Shown piece by piece: positions 1-8,818 of a stretch of DNA of 13,394 nt. The first letter of the stretch is position 1; each line of letters begins with the position of its first letter. This stretch comes from Thoreauomyces humboldtii (lineage: Eukaryota; Chytridiomycota; Chytridiomycetes; Spizellomycetales; Powellomycetaceae). Location of the stretch: contig JADGJA010000642.1 of assembly GCA_027596035.1 (NCBI GenBank), positions 1-13,394 of the forward strand, read 5' to 3'. The translations under genes and the position numbers were made by a program. A model generated the notes under the pieces. The model was not told the DNA's origin and did no database searches. It saw only the letters and a program-made list of their open reading frames with translations.

Positions 1-3
1 TAG

Positions 4-77
4 AGGCAGAGGCAGAATACCTCCGGGGTAGTTAGCGCTACTCTACACTTACTTTGGTCATCCGGTAAACGGCAAAT
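4..77 (+). repeat. Left copy of 74-bp terminal inverted repeat
   Basis: Positions 4-77 are the exact reverse complement of 13321-13394, with 74 of 74 matches by eye. Identity stops at 78, where the flanks diverge. The outer end carries a tandem GAGGCA pair (3-14), and inside lies the 8-bp palindrome TAGCGCTA (about 33-40). Three bases (TAG) lie outside the matched segment in this window. No open frame for a transposase is next to it. It may be a transposon TIR, a short dispersed repeat, or an assembly-end repeat. Confidence 0.9.
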
Positions 78-1209
78 CACTCAAGAAGCTGGTTATGGGT
101 TTATCCACTACCCCGGAAGATCGTCGTTTGGGCTTCACAGTTCACAACTTCTTTCAACATCCGTCGTTCCACCGCCCAGCGGCTCGCCCCATCCCACCGA
201 CGATCCAGGACAGTCCGGACGGAAAACAGAACTCCCCGTCCTTCCCACCTCCTCTTAGAACGCTCCGCGTCCGGGTGGCGTTCGAGAGGTCGGAGAGTCT
301 GGAGCGGTGCCAGAGCGGTGGTGGTTGGTGTCGAGGCGAGGGGAAGGGACCGAAGGATGCTGTGTCGAGGGCGGGGAAGGAGTGGAGCAGCGAATCGTTA
401 GACAGTGGGCCATTGGACGGTGAATCAAAAGGACATGCTGTCCATGTTGGGACTTGTTTACATAGCAGCTCGAGTGGGTCAAGGTGCTGATGGGGAGACT
501 TTCGGTGGTGGACGAGACGCTTCACGGGGACGGAGCGGTTTGTCAAAGCGCGACGTCGACGATGGCTGCTAGACGCATGTGCATCGTGGATGCGGTGGGT
601 GCTGCTCCTTAAAGTGGCGTGGCCACGCCACCTGCTGTAGAAGGTGGACTACAACCGGAGTTCGAGCTTGTGCATGAACTCCTCGATCCATCTCATGAGA
701 AGGAGTTTGTTGTGGGGGGTGGTGGTGACAGTGAAGTCGGTGGTCGACCTGGGTCTTCGGACCGGCCAGCTGGGCTGGACGTTTCGCATGCGAGCCCAGC
801 CAGCCCGACAGGGAACATGCCGCAACATCAGCATCCAAAAGGGGAGACGAAAAACTGTCTCGTAGACGAGGAGACCCAGCGCCGAGCAGAGATCGCTATT
901 GCTGCCAGGCAGCGATATCTAAAGCGAAAGGGGCGCAAATGAAGTTGCTTATATCCATGCAGTATGAAAGGGAAACCGTCCGCCGATAATGCTCGGATAG
1001 TAATCTGGTTTTCGCCATCCTCGACTGGCTCCGAATGTCATTCAGAACATCGTTAACCGAAGTCTCCCACTGTCCCAGGTATTATCTAGGAGATCATCCT
1101 AGCTCAGCCCCGACGTCCTGATACCAAGTCGCCTCGCATCCCTCTGCTCCCGAGAATCACTTAGACCGACACAGGAGGGGTACGCGCCTTCGACGAGGTT
1201 GTCTATGTA
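78..1209. other. Left intergenic region, no recognised complete gene
   Basis: About 1.1 kb between the left repeat and the 3' end of VPS52. The first half (about 150-560) is GC-rich and open in several frames on both strands, but none of the translations looks like a family I know. It contains an 18-bp perfect palindrome (614-631), a possible terminal exon on the plus strand (about 613-942) and a 17-bp inverted repeat (arms 1086-1091 and 1097-1102). I see no tRNA, rRNA or transposase. Confidence 0.5.
613..942 (+). CDS. Possible terminal exon of an unidentified gene
   Basis: The plus frame is open from after a TAA at 610-612 to a TGA at 940-942. A plausible acceptor (pyrimidine-rich CTGCTGTAG) lies at about 634-642, so the exon would start near 643. 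The translation has a mixed acidic/Gly/Ser/Pro linker and ends in a basic, helix-like tail containing AARQRYLKRKGRK, which looks like a genuine protein C-terminus. The codon choice is also reasonable. The gene would converge on VPS52, which ends at 1210. I could not find convincing upstream exons or name the family, and it may be spurious. Confidence 0.25.
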   Translation, partial: SGVATPPAVEGGLQPEFELVHELLDPSHEKEFVVGGGGDSEVGGRPGSSDRPAGLDVSHASPASPTGNMPQHQHPKGETKNCLVDEETQRRAEIAIAARQRYLKRKGRK

Positions 1210-4200
1210 TTACTGAAAGCTGGAGCGAAACTTCTTGATCTCAACCATAACGCTCTGAAGACCCATTGGCTGGACTTTGGGTTTCTTGTTGCTGAACCGC
1301 TTCTCCCAAAGAGTAAAGAACCGCTTGTAGTACAGAAGAAGCTGTGTCAGAGCGTGGTGCAGGATCCTAGCCCCGTTTTGGAAGTTGGCAAACGAGTGCA
1401 TCACGGATTGGTTGATGGCTCCAAGAGCGTTCTTCCAGTTTTGGTTGAACTCGGATGCGACGCGCTCAAAGTTTTCTGTGATCAGAGGGAGGTTAGTGAG
1501 ATGTTCACTTCTTTACCCGTCACTGTCAGAACAGAAACTTCGCACCTTCTTGCAGCCCAACAATGTTGAGATCGTTCTCGGCAGAGTCAACAAAGCGCAT
1601 TAAAGACGCAAAGAAAGGTCGCAACTCCTCCTCAACATATTCGTTGATCTTGGCTTCGAGAATTGTATTGAAATGGCTTTTCTCCTGATCGAATGATGAC
1701 ACGGAGTGTTCCTGCGTAACCGGATTCCTGTCAGTCAAAATAGGAGCAAAAGCCGACAGAAGCCGTAGCGCTTACGCTCAGAACTGCCACCACCAAGTCG
1801 TAGTTGTTGATCAGGAAGACCAGTCGACTCTTGGCATCGCTGAACTCACCCGACATACGCATCAGCAGGTGTTCTACCTCGGCTCGTAGTCGAAACAAAC
1901 TACAAGTAGGTTTCGGAGAGAATCAGAAAACCGCTGTCTGCGAAACTTTGCGCAGATATAAGAAGACAAACCTATTCGCCAAAAGCGCGTCATCGTAACC
2001 TTGGTTCAGTGTTAGAATCGATGCCGAGAACTCCGCGTATCGTCGTGTAACATAATGTGGGTGGAAGTCCTTGCTCGGGAGAAGACTTTTGGGTGCCGCC
2101 TTCTTCAGGCTCTCAATATGCAGATCCATAATGGCTTGGAATCGTGGCCATAGAAGCATGTTCGTCGCGTTCATGTAGCTCTCCAGGCAAGGTATCCGCC
2201 GCGCCTGCATGATGCGGATATTCTGGTTGTTGAGTCGGATGCATAAAAGCAATCCTACGGCGTCGAAGCTTGCATCAATAGATTGTTTGTTGAACCCCTA
2301 AAAAGATCGGTCAGCTCAAATAATACATGAATTCTGCGCTCATTCATTTGTTGCACCTGTATCAGTTTCAAAGTGGGGTCGAACACTTCGTTAAACGTTG
2401 CCGCTCCCGATACTGCGGGAAAGTCTTTGGTTTGCCGTGCCGCCTTTCCCCTTGGCGGTGCAAAAAAGTCCATATCGAAAAGATATTCCGAGGAAGCGTT
2501 GTCCATCAGCAGACGAGACATGCTTTTGAATAGGGCTTCAAACGGAAATTTCTAGATTGATGATTGAGATCAGCTCGGCAATTTAAAGAGCGTCCTCTTT
2601 GCGAGACCATACCAAAGCCTTTTCCTCAGCGATATGCGTGAGGATAATCCCTGGATCTGCGGTGGTAGTGACCAGCACTCTATCACCCAGTGCAAAGACA
2701 TTTGCTTTGTCCTTCATTGCTGGCTTGTTCCCAAATAAGCCAGGTAGGCCAGGAAGACCTTTATGCCAAGTATCAAAGCCGGAACCCTACAGGAAGGCGC
2801 TCCAAACACCATACCACGCTTTCCGTTTTCCTCACTAGCGATGAGGTCAAACTTGTCAGCGATGACAGTCTAAAAGAGCAAAGTTGTTGGAGCTCTATTC
2901 CGATATAAAGGTGTGGCATTTTTGATCCACTCGCCTGCAGTCTTTGCAATGCCTTCATGTATTTGTCGAATGAGACAAGGAAGTAGCTACCCACGGAATG
3001 GGCGTATAGATTTCGAACCTCCATGGCCGCATCGCTGTAGCGTTCTGCCAGGAAGTAGAACAGCTCCTTGTACTTCAGGAACACGTTCTGCTGGATAATG
3101 GCGATATTTGTATTCGGGGCGCGCAAAGATTCGATCTTTTTGATGAGAAAATCTTTCGACTTTTCGGCTGCCTACGATGCGATGGTTCCGTATGTGAGCA
3201 AGTTGATATCCCCTATACATCATCAGACAGCATCTAACGTACTCGCAGCCGAAGTCTCTCAAGTTCGGGTCCCACGTCCTTGAACGCCTTCACATGCTGG
3301 CCTTGCTGGCTTTTCACGAACGACATCTTCTTGTTCAGATCGGCCAGATGTTGCAGGAAGAACTCGTTGACTTCCCCTTCACATATCTTCCTGGAGAAGG
3401 AGGGGTTAGCATCCATTCCGTCAAATGAGTAGATTGACGAAAGCATGCTTGCCTGATAAGATCCGGGCTGATTACCACGCCTTCTAGCACAGTGTTAAGA
3501 TTTTGTTGCATGGTCTGCGGAAGCGGGAAAGATAAGCTTTGGCCGCATTCGCCAGAGAGGCTGCGACGCAACGTTCGACGTACACTGCGATTTCGCAAGG
3601 ACGTGTTCATGCTGTGTGATTGCTCTTGCAAGATCTGTATCTCGGAGGAAATGTTGCCCAGGTCGGACTGGAACCCGCTCATGAGGTGCTCCATTTTTTG
3701 CAAGATGTCATCGCAGGCCTACATAACGGTGGATCAATCAAAATGTTCAAGCCTGTACGAACACACGCTTGACTGACCTGAATCTGATGATGTAGTTGCA
3801 CGAATGGTGCCACTTGCTTGACGTCTACAAGAGAAATCGAAGCTTTGCATCAGTGCGACGTCACCGGACTACGGAAGTTTCGCTAGTACACCTACATCCG
3901 ATTATATGTGTCTGCTCTGCGGCGTCGAGCTCGGAGGCTACTTGCTTCGCATACTCGCGCAGGTCGGTGCCCTATCTCTTGAGGTCAGACAGCTACATCG
4001 GCGTATTGCCGAGAAACAGGACAGCGCAAGACGCTCCAACCTTATCGAACGCTTCCTTGACCAAGGCATCTTCTTGGAAAGCGGAAATGCGGTCTATAAC
4101 AGGTATGCTAAGTGTGGCTCCTGTGTTTCCCCTGTCTTGCAAGAGCCAAGATTGCTCAAAGTCATCATACCATCCGCCTCTTCGAGCTCCGACGAAGCGG

Positions 4201-4403
4201 TGTGGGTTCCTTCATAGGGAGATGTGACCTCGTCCTGCCGGATCGACCGCTTCAGCGCCCCGCTTTGCAAAAGGGATCAAAGGGCAGCAAAGCTGTACCT
4301 GGTCTTCCGAAAGAAGTGCCGCGACAAAAGACTCTCCTCGTCCGAGTTGTGCGCTCGAAGGCTGCTGCTTTGCTTCGAGGTCGACCTTCGTATCCACCTG
4401 CAT
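1210..4403 (-). CDS. VPS52: Vacuolar protein sorting protein 52 (GARP complex subunit Vps52)
   Basis: Vps52/Sac2 family. The subunit works with Vps51, Vps53 and Vps54 in the GARP complex, which tethers endosome-derived vesicles to the trans-Golgi. Minus-strand exons: 4299-4403, 4171-4234, 4041-4120, 3896-3971, 3778-3824, 3584-3718, 3453-3514, 3243-3390, 2935-3171, 2815-2869, 2613-2758, 2357-2551, 1972-2297, 1776-1899, 1546-1711, 1210-1475. All phases agree and give about 743 aa, near the usual 640-720. Family-like stretches include GFQSDLGNISSEIQ, SPDLIRKICEGEVN, AFKDVGPELERLRLR, NVFLKYKELFYFLAERY and LNQGYDDALLANS. The N-terminal half is helical and coiled-coil-like. Two introns (3391-3452 and 2870-2934) are GC-AG. 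The first two exons and the ATG at 4403 are the weakest part. From exon 3 on I am confident, and the gene looks intact. Confidence 0.93.
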
Positions 4404-4970
4404 CGCGAAGGCTCTTCCACTACCCTCGATAGGATTTAATTCGCTTTTATACAATATCTGACTGTAACAGGTCCTCGAAATGGTCGAGGTTCCGCAGTGA
4501 CCGGGAAGGTTAGGAACTCCGCGAAAGGCACGCAGTTCTATAGAGCAGATCCGACGGTGACTTTATGCCACTCTTCTCGTAGGGTTAGTCCCGATGGAGA
4601 GGACTTCGAGCAAAAATGGGAAACTCGTTCCAACTGTGAACCTTGAATGCGCCGACCATTTCCAACGCTTTGCCCATGACCATCTGCACACGACGGAAGG
4701 ACCGTGCGATGATGATGACTCACGAACTAGCCATCGCTGTCGAACCATCGCCTGAACATCTGATCTGAACATCCTGAACATCTATCTCGCTCTGATACCA
4801 GCTCGCTTGACTGGCGGCATCCAAGCGGGAGACTCGAGAATAAGGCCTCTCTGTCCCTCCCAGCTGTAGTGTCAAGATGACTGACAAAGTCATAACGTCG
4901 AAAGTCTTCGCACTTCAAACGGGAAGACACTACCAAAATTGTTCAAGGAACGCTGTACAAGCACTGATGG
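4404..4970. other. Intergenic region, VPS52 upstream / phosphatase downstream
   Basis: These 567 bp separate the phosphatase stop codon from the VPS52 start, both genes being on the minus strand. Short frames are open, but none gives a recognisable protein. Three copies of CTGAACATC occur at 4752-4760, 4765-4773 and 4774-4782 (the last two abut). A TATAAAAG lies just upstream of VPS52. An unrecognised 5' exon or UTR of VPS52 could be here. Confidence 0.5.
4444..4451 (-). promoter_or_regulatory. TATAAAAG, possible TATA box of VPS52
   Basis: The minus strand reads TATAAAAG about 41 nt before the proposed VPS52 ATG. This is a perfect TATA consensus. The distance leaves room for only a very short 5' UTR, so either the true start lies further downstream or the match is coincidental. 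Confidence 0.3.
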
Positions 4971-5883
4971 TCAGCCTACGCTTGACGTCGGGGTGCCCGA
5001 TGGCAAGTCCAACGGCACGGAGTGAGGTGAGACGAGCGTCGATACGCGCTTGGTGCTCTCGACAAGCGATTCTTCGTTTTGCTCTTCGTACTTTTGCTAC
5101 AAATGCATGCCAGATCAGGTTCCGGCATCCGTGAGAGTGTTGGCATCGCCCCTACCTTCATCTTCTGCTGAAAAATGAACCAGGGTGGAAGAGACGTCGG
5201 AAGTGTCACGAGATCCATATCAAACAGCTCGATAAATTGCTCATTTACGTAGCGACCCTGACCCCCGGTGTAGCTTCGATACTAAAGAGGCAGATCGATT
5301 AGTTCAAGCCATTGACCAGCAAAGATGTTGACACATGGTTTACCTCTACAATATTTGAGTTAAAATTTCAGCTTTGCAGTTTGCGGAGACATCCCATCAA
5401 AGTGCCCGTATCATGCAATCCGGTCCTAGCGCAAGGGCACGCATCAGTCCCGACTTCATTGAACAAGAAGACCCTCTGTAATAGGCACAACTTACATACG
5501 CGCATGTGACTAGGACCGGCTGGTTGACGAGGTTCAAAATGCACTCCAGCCCTTCCTTAATCAGCTCCTCGCTTACGGGTCGCCAGCCGATGTTGGGTCG
5601 CCACGTCTGTTGCCCCAAGGGTATCTGCGAGGGATGTTCATTGATCGTTCAATCAGAAATACCATATGCATCGCTGACCATCGAGATCATGTACCACTTG
5701 GATGTTTGCCTCTTCGCAGAAAGCGTGTATGGACTTTGGCAGGAGGTCCGTTGACAGCAGAAGCAGAGTGCGGAGGCCAAGTGTTCTTAGAAATGGTATA
5801 TTAGTCGGATGGACTGGGCCAGATCGATATATCCCCTTCTCCACCTGCCCGAAGGCATCTGGAGGTGTGTATAGCTGTGCCAT
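4971..5883 (-). CDS. OCA/SIW14-type tyrosine-phosphatase-like protein, interrupted by an in-frame TGA
   Basis: Y_phosphatase2-type protein of the OCA/SIW14 group (relatives act on inositol pyrophosphates or in stress signalling). Minus-strand exons: 5695-5883, 5500-5624, 5344-5425, 5156-5281, 4971-5096. All phases agree, giving 216 codons. Family-like stretches: GQVEKGIYRSGPVHPTN near the N-terminus, RPVSEELIKEGLECILNLVN, LHDTGTLMGCLRKLQ, then EYRSYTGGQGRYVNEQFIEL and LPPWF. Codon 124 (5368-5370) is TGA where the family usually has Trp before NFNS; downstream exons stay in frame and conserved. The CX5R loop reads C104-ATGLH-D110, so the catalytic Arg is Asp. The product would be catalytically dead even if the TGA is an error. 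It may be a recent pseudogene, a sequencing error, or an OCA4-like pseudophosphatase. The gene diverges from CSL4. Confidence 0.82.
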
Positions 5884-6021
5884 GTCGTCGGCTGAAGTCG
5901 CAGGAAATGAATGAGGAATCGTAGATCGCAAGGTCGAGTCTGGACAAGTTTGAACCCTCTACATTCTCCTCGTCTCGAATGCCCAAACTTCTTTCCACTA
6001 GGACTCAGCACCCCTAAAATC
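5884..6021. promoter_or_regulatory. Bidirectional promoter between the phosphatase gene and CSL4
   Basis: Only 138 bp separate the two divergent start codons (5883 minus and 6022 plus), so both promoters must share or overlap this stretch. The CSL4 side is pyrimidine-rich (about 5950-6000). I see no clear TATA box. Confidence 0.5.
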
Positions 6022-6940
6022 ATGGAGCAAATAGTAACGCCCGGCCAGCGCTTGGCCAACATTGGGGAATATGAAGGTGCGCCAAAAGTATCCGTTTTCA
6101 GGCAGGCACTTGTTATAGTTGGACAAGTCCTCACTCGTTCTGTTTAGCTTCTTCCGGGACATATCAAAAGTGAGCAAAGCATGCTTAAAATTCTGCTGAA
6201 CAGAGAGTTTTCGTCACAACGACGTATGCTGAAGCGTAGTCACCTTTCAGAGACGATTTCATATATGCCTCCGTTGTAGGACGCAGCCAGGTTACCCCTC
6301 CTTCAGCTGGCGGCACGGTATGAGTTTGCTGCAAACTCATCGTAGCAAACAACGATCAAAGAATTAACGGGGGCAAAGTGATTCCAGCTCTCCATCCTAT
6401 CTGTAACGCGACAGAAAGGCGCTGCAGCGATCCCTGAAGTCGGGTCGTTTGTGACAGGCAAGATCGTTCGGGTCAATACGCGGTTTGCCACCATGAGCAT
6501 CATGGTGGTAGGCGCATCGCCGTGCCGAGAGACTTTTTTGGGGCAGATCAGGGTGCAGGATGTCAGGGCGACAGAGAGGGACAAAGTCCAGATCTACCGA
6601 AGTTTCCGGCCAGGAGACATTGTTAGGTATGGCGTCACCATATGGGAACTTCTTTAACTGTTCGGTGCCCATCCTCAAACCCGGTGCTTTCAGGGCTGAG
6701 GTTGTGTCATTGGGTGATGCTCGAAGCTATTGGCTCTCCACCGCGGCAAACGACCTGGGAGTGATTTTTGCTCAGAGCATGGCGGGATATACGATGGTGC
6801 CAATATCATGGGAGGAAATGATATGCCCAAAGACAAAGGTACCTCATCACGCGACATCAAAAGCCTTCAGTTCTCCTGTTGATTTGGTTTTTTCTGAACA
6901 GGTGATCGAATACCGGAAATGTGCGAAGCCGGATGCGTAA
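6022..6940 (+). CDS. CSL4: Exosome complex cap subunit Csl4 (EXOSC1)
   Basis: Csl4 is the S1-domain cap subunit of the RNA exosome, which degrades and processes RNA from the 3' end in nucleus and cytoplasm. Plus-strand exons: 6022-6076, 6148-6169, 6251-6317, 6388-6626, 6694-6838, 6902-6940. Phases agree and give 188 aa (human about 195). The N-terminal domain shows VTPGQRLANIGEYE and IYASVVG. The S1 domain starts at about residue 60 and includes GKIVRVNTRFATMSIMVVG, IRVQDVRATERDKVQIYRSF, RPGDIVRAEVVSLGDARSYW and LSTAANDLGVIFA. The C-terminal part has MVPISWEEMICPKT. Exon 2 is only 22 nt and encodes conserved SSGTYQ-type residues. The ATG at 6022 was chosen because the family motif begins right after it. 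The gene looks intact; it converges on the F-box gene. Confidence 0.94.
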
Positions 6941-6953
6941 TGCCATATGCGTG

Positions 6954-6978
6954 ATGGATATCTGCTTTAGATATCCAT
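6954..6978. other. 10-bp perfect stem-loop after CSL4
   Basis: ATGGATATCT (6954-6963) and AGATATCCAT (6969-6978) are perfect inverted copies around a 5-nt loop. The hairpin begins 14 bp after the CSL4 stop, in the 171-bp gap before the F-box gene's 3' end. It would lie in the CSL4 3' UTR and possibly also in the antisense UTR. Any role in 3'-end formation is a guess. Confidence 0.6.
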
Positions 6979-7111
6979 GTGCAAAGAGGGATTCTAGGGG
7001 GCGCCAAGATAGCGGTGGGCATGACGGCTTTTTAGCGGCACGGCTTTCCAAATTACGTATTGCATCAACATTGCGCTGGGAATAGACTAGCAAAGTGACC
7101 CGGCGGGTAAC

Positions 7112-8818
7112 TTAGCAGTAACTGATGTGATTTAAACGGCGACAACTTTTTTTGAGCTGATCGACTTGTTCTCGATCCATGGTATCCCGCCACGATCCCC
7201 GTCCCATGCAAAAAGTCAACCCTACCAGCCGATGCATCATCGGAAAGTACTTCATGAAAGCAGTGAACCCGAGTTCCGTCCGGACGTTGGCCAGCCCCTC
7301 CAGCAACGGACAGCCTTCCGCGAGCGCGGCTAATGTCCTCCACGTTATACTTGTCGCGTCAAAGGGAAGTGTAAGGCGTACCAGTTTTGGCAGAGAAGCA
7401 GCAAGGACGACCAATGATGCATCGGAAATGTTCCCGTTCTGCGACGTGCCAAGATGCAAAGTGTGCAGTTCCGTGCAACGTCTTGCCAGAAGCATAACGG
7501 CCGAGTCGGTCACGTCCTTGCCGTCGCCGATATCGAGGACCCTGAGGTTCGGGCAGTTGAGCGCGATTCTGAGGAGAGGAAGATCGGTCTGGATGGAAAC
7601 CACAAGACTCTCGAGATGTGGGCACGCGTCAGCGATGCTGGCAATGTTGTTGTCGGTCATATGATGGTGAACCGAGGCGACGCGGACCGAAGGGGTGATC
7701 TGAATATGCGTGAGTTGGGTAAAGGTAGGGATGCAAGGAAGGATATCGTTCAAGAAACCGATGCCATCTAAAGTCAGATGCGTGAGACGCGTATGGAAGG
7801 CGAGCGGATCGAGAAATGCGGTGACGGGATTGAGAGTCGAGAGCTCGTTCAGGGTTACCGAGCGCAGACATTTGTTCGCCCTCAAGATGGCTGTAACGGC
7901 GACCGTGTTGGATGCGCTGCCCACCCTAAATGCTCGGAGGGAGCGCGTATGGCTTGCTGCTACCTCGAGCGTATCATCCAGCGCGACCGGCCAGTCGAGC
8001 GAGAGCGTGCTCAGCTCGGGGTTTCGAAGGAGAACATCACCCAGCGCCTCCTGAACTCTGCGATCTTCATCTCCAGACGAGTCAAGGAGGCGAACAATGC
8101 CGGACCCTGCGCAGTCCAACGCAAAAGTATCGAGCTGTCCTGCGTACGCGTCCGCTATTGCACGAAACCCGCGCGCGGAGAAGCACATTCCTTTGTCTGT
8201 CCGGCGAAGGCTCTTCAGTCGTAGATGCCGCATTTCCCTGCAGTTTCGGGCAACCGCACAAATCCCTTCGTCCGTTACGCAGTTTGTCGGGTGGGTTCCT
8301 GACACGATGGAGAGTGCCTGGAGCTGCTTGCAGCTGGCTGAGACGGTCCAAAGATCGTCGTCGTTAAGCGCGGGGAAGTTGAGATTTAAAACGGTGAGGC
8401 GAGACGCAAACTTGAGAATCTTGACAAAGCTCGGTAGCTTGAACTCCAAGCCTTCGTGGCCAGACGCCCATTCTGGACTACCCGCAATGAGGGTGATCTT
8501 CTGTATGCATCCGCGGTAATCTCGCGTCAACGATCTGGGTTTCGCGAGAACCGTTGCGTAAGTACGCCCTGAAAAGAAATAAGAAAGCGTCAGGTCGGTT
8601 TCCCTTTTCAGTTGGAGAGTTGGAGCGCGTGAATCTTTCTTACATTGATGAGCGTAGACATCCATCGATTTCCACAAGATGACGTGGGCCGAGTTGAACC
8701 AAGCGCGATTGACCAGGCAACAAGCATAGAGGTCGGCAAGATGCGGGGGCAGGCAGCTGAAGATGGCATCAAGGATCTCGATCGGCACTCGCTCGAGAGA
8801 CGTTGGTGAGGCGTGCAT
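7112..8818 (-). CDS. F-box / leucine-rich-repeat protein
   Basis: Likely substrate adaptor of an SCF ubiquitin ligase. Minus-strand exons 8644-8818 and 7112-8568 are joined across a clear 75-bp intron (8569-8643: GTAAGA donor, CTGAC branch, TTTTCAG acceptor). The intron is a multiple of three and stop-free, so it is easy to miss. The spliced protein is 543 aa. The F-box is at about residues 8-48 (LERVPIEILDAIFSCLPPHL, then LVNRAWF and VILWKSM). The rest has irregular AMN1-like LRRs, for example CPNLRVLDIGDGKDVTDSAV and CTELHTLHLG. The ATG at 8818 was chosen because the F-box begins a few residues later; the frame remains open up to 9001, but that extension lies in the promoter and is not F-box-like. 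Family expansion is usual in mushrooms, so the substrate cannot be named. Confidence 0.9.
   Translation of the reverse strand: MHASPTSLERVPIEILDAIFSCLPPHLADLYACCLVNRAWFNSAHVILWKSMDVYAHQCKKDSRAPTLQLKRETDLTLSYFFSGRTYATVLAKPRSLTRDYRGCIQKITLIAGSPEWASGHEGLEFKLPSFVKILKFASRLTVLNLNFPALNDDDLWTVSASCKQLQALSIVSGTHPTNCVTDEGICAVARNCREMRHLRLKSLRRTDKGMCFSARGFRAIADAYAGQLDTFALDCAGSGIVRLLDSSGDEDRRVQEALGDVLLRNPELSTLSLDWPVALDDTLEVAASHTRSLRAFRVGSASNTVAVTAILRANKCLRSVTLNELSTLNPVTAFLDPLAFHTRLTHLTLDGIGFLNDILPCIPTFTQLTHIQITPSVRVASVHHHMTDNNIASIADACPHLESLVVSIQTDLPLLRIALNCPNLRVLDIGDGKDVTDSAVMLLARRCTELHTLHLGTSQNGNISDASLVVLAASLPKLVRLTLPFDATSITWRTLAALAEGCPLLEGLANVRTELGFTAFMKYFPMMHRLVGLTFCMGRGSWRDTMDREQVDQLKKSCRRLNHISYC
8569..8643 (-). 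other. 75-bp in-frame intron of the F-box gene
   Basis: On the minus strand it starts GTAAGAAAG, has a CTGAC branch site 17 nt before a TTTCTTTTCAG acceptor, and joins the exons into a Trp codon (T|GG). Without splicing the reading frame stays open, adding 25 residues between the F-box and the first repeat. Confidence 0.85.

Noticed and set aside
2613..2869. Apparent frameshift in VPS52 before the GLPGLPGLF stretch
   Set aside because: A 56-bp intron (2759-2814, GTATGG donor, AAAG acceptor) joins the conserved ENGKRG to GLPGL in phase, so no frameshift is needed.
3453..3718. Continuous reading through VPS52 3515-3583 with a divergent Arg/Ser-rich insert
   Set aside because: This stretch has a strong GTACGT donor and a pyrimidine-rich CCGCAG acceptor; removing its 69 bp gives the usual spacing between LRNR and SPDLIR.
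3796..4432. Plus-strand frames of 100-143 aa opposite the VPS52 N-terminus
   Set aside because: They are antisense to exons that encode the conserved Vps52 coiled-coil region and include its introns.
4538..4936. Small minus-strand frames between VPS52 and the phosphatase gene
   Set aside because: They overlap in different frames, lack recognisable motifs and do not join in phase to either neighbour.
5368..5370. TGA as a recoded Trp or Sec codon
   Set aside because: TGA is the normal stop of this same gene and of others in the window, and no recoding element is visible.
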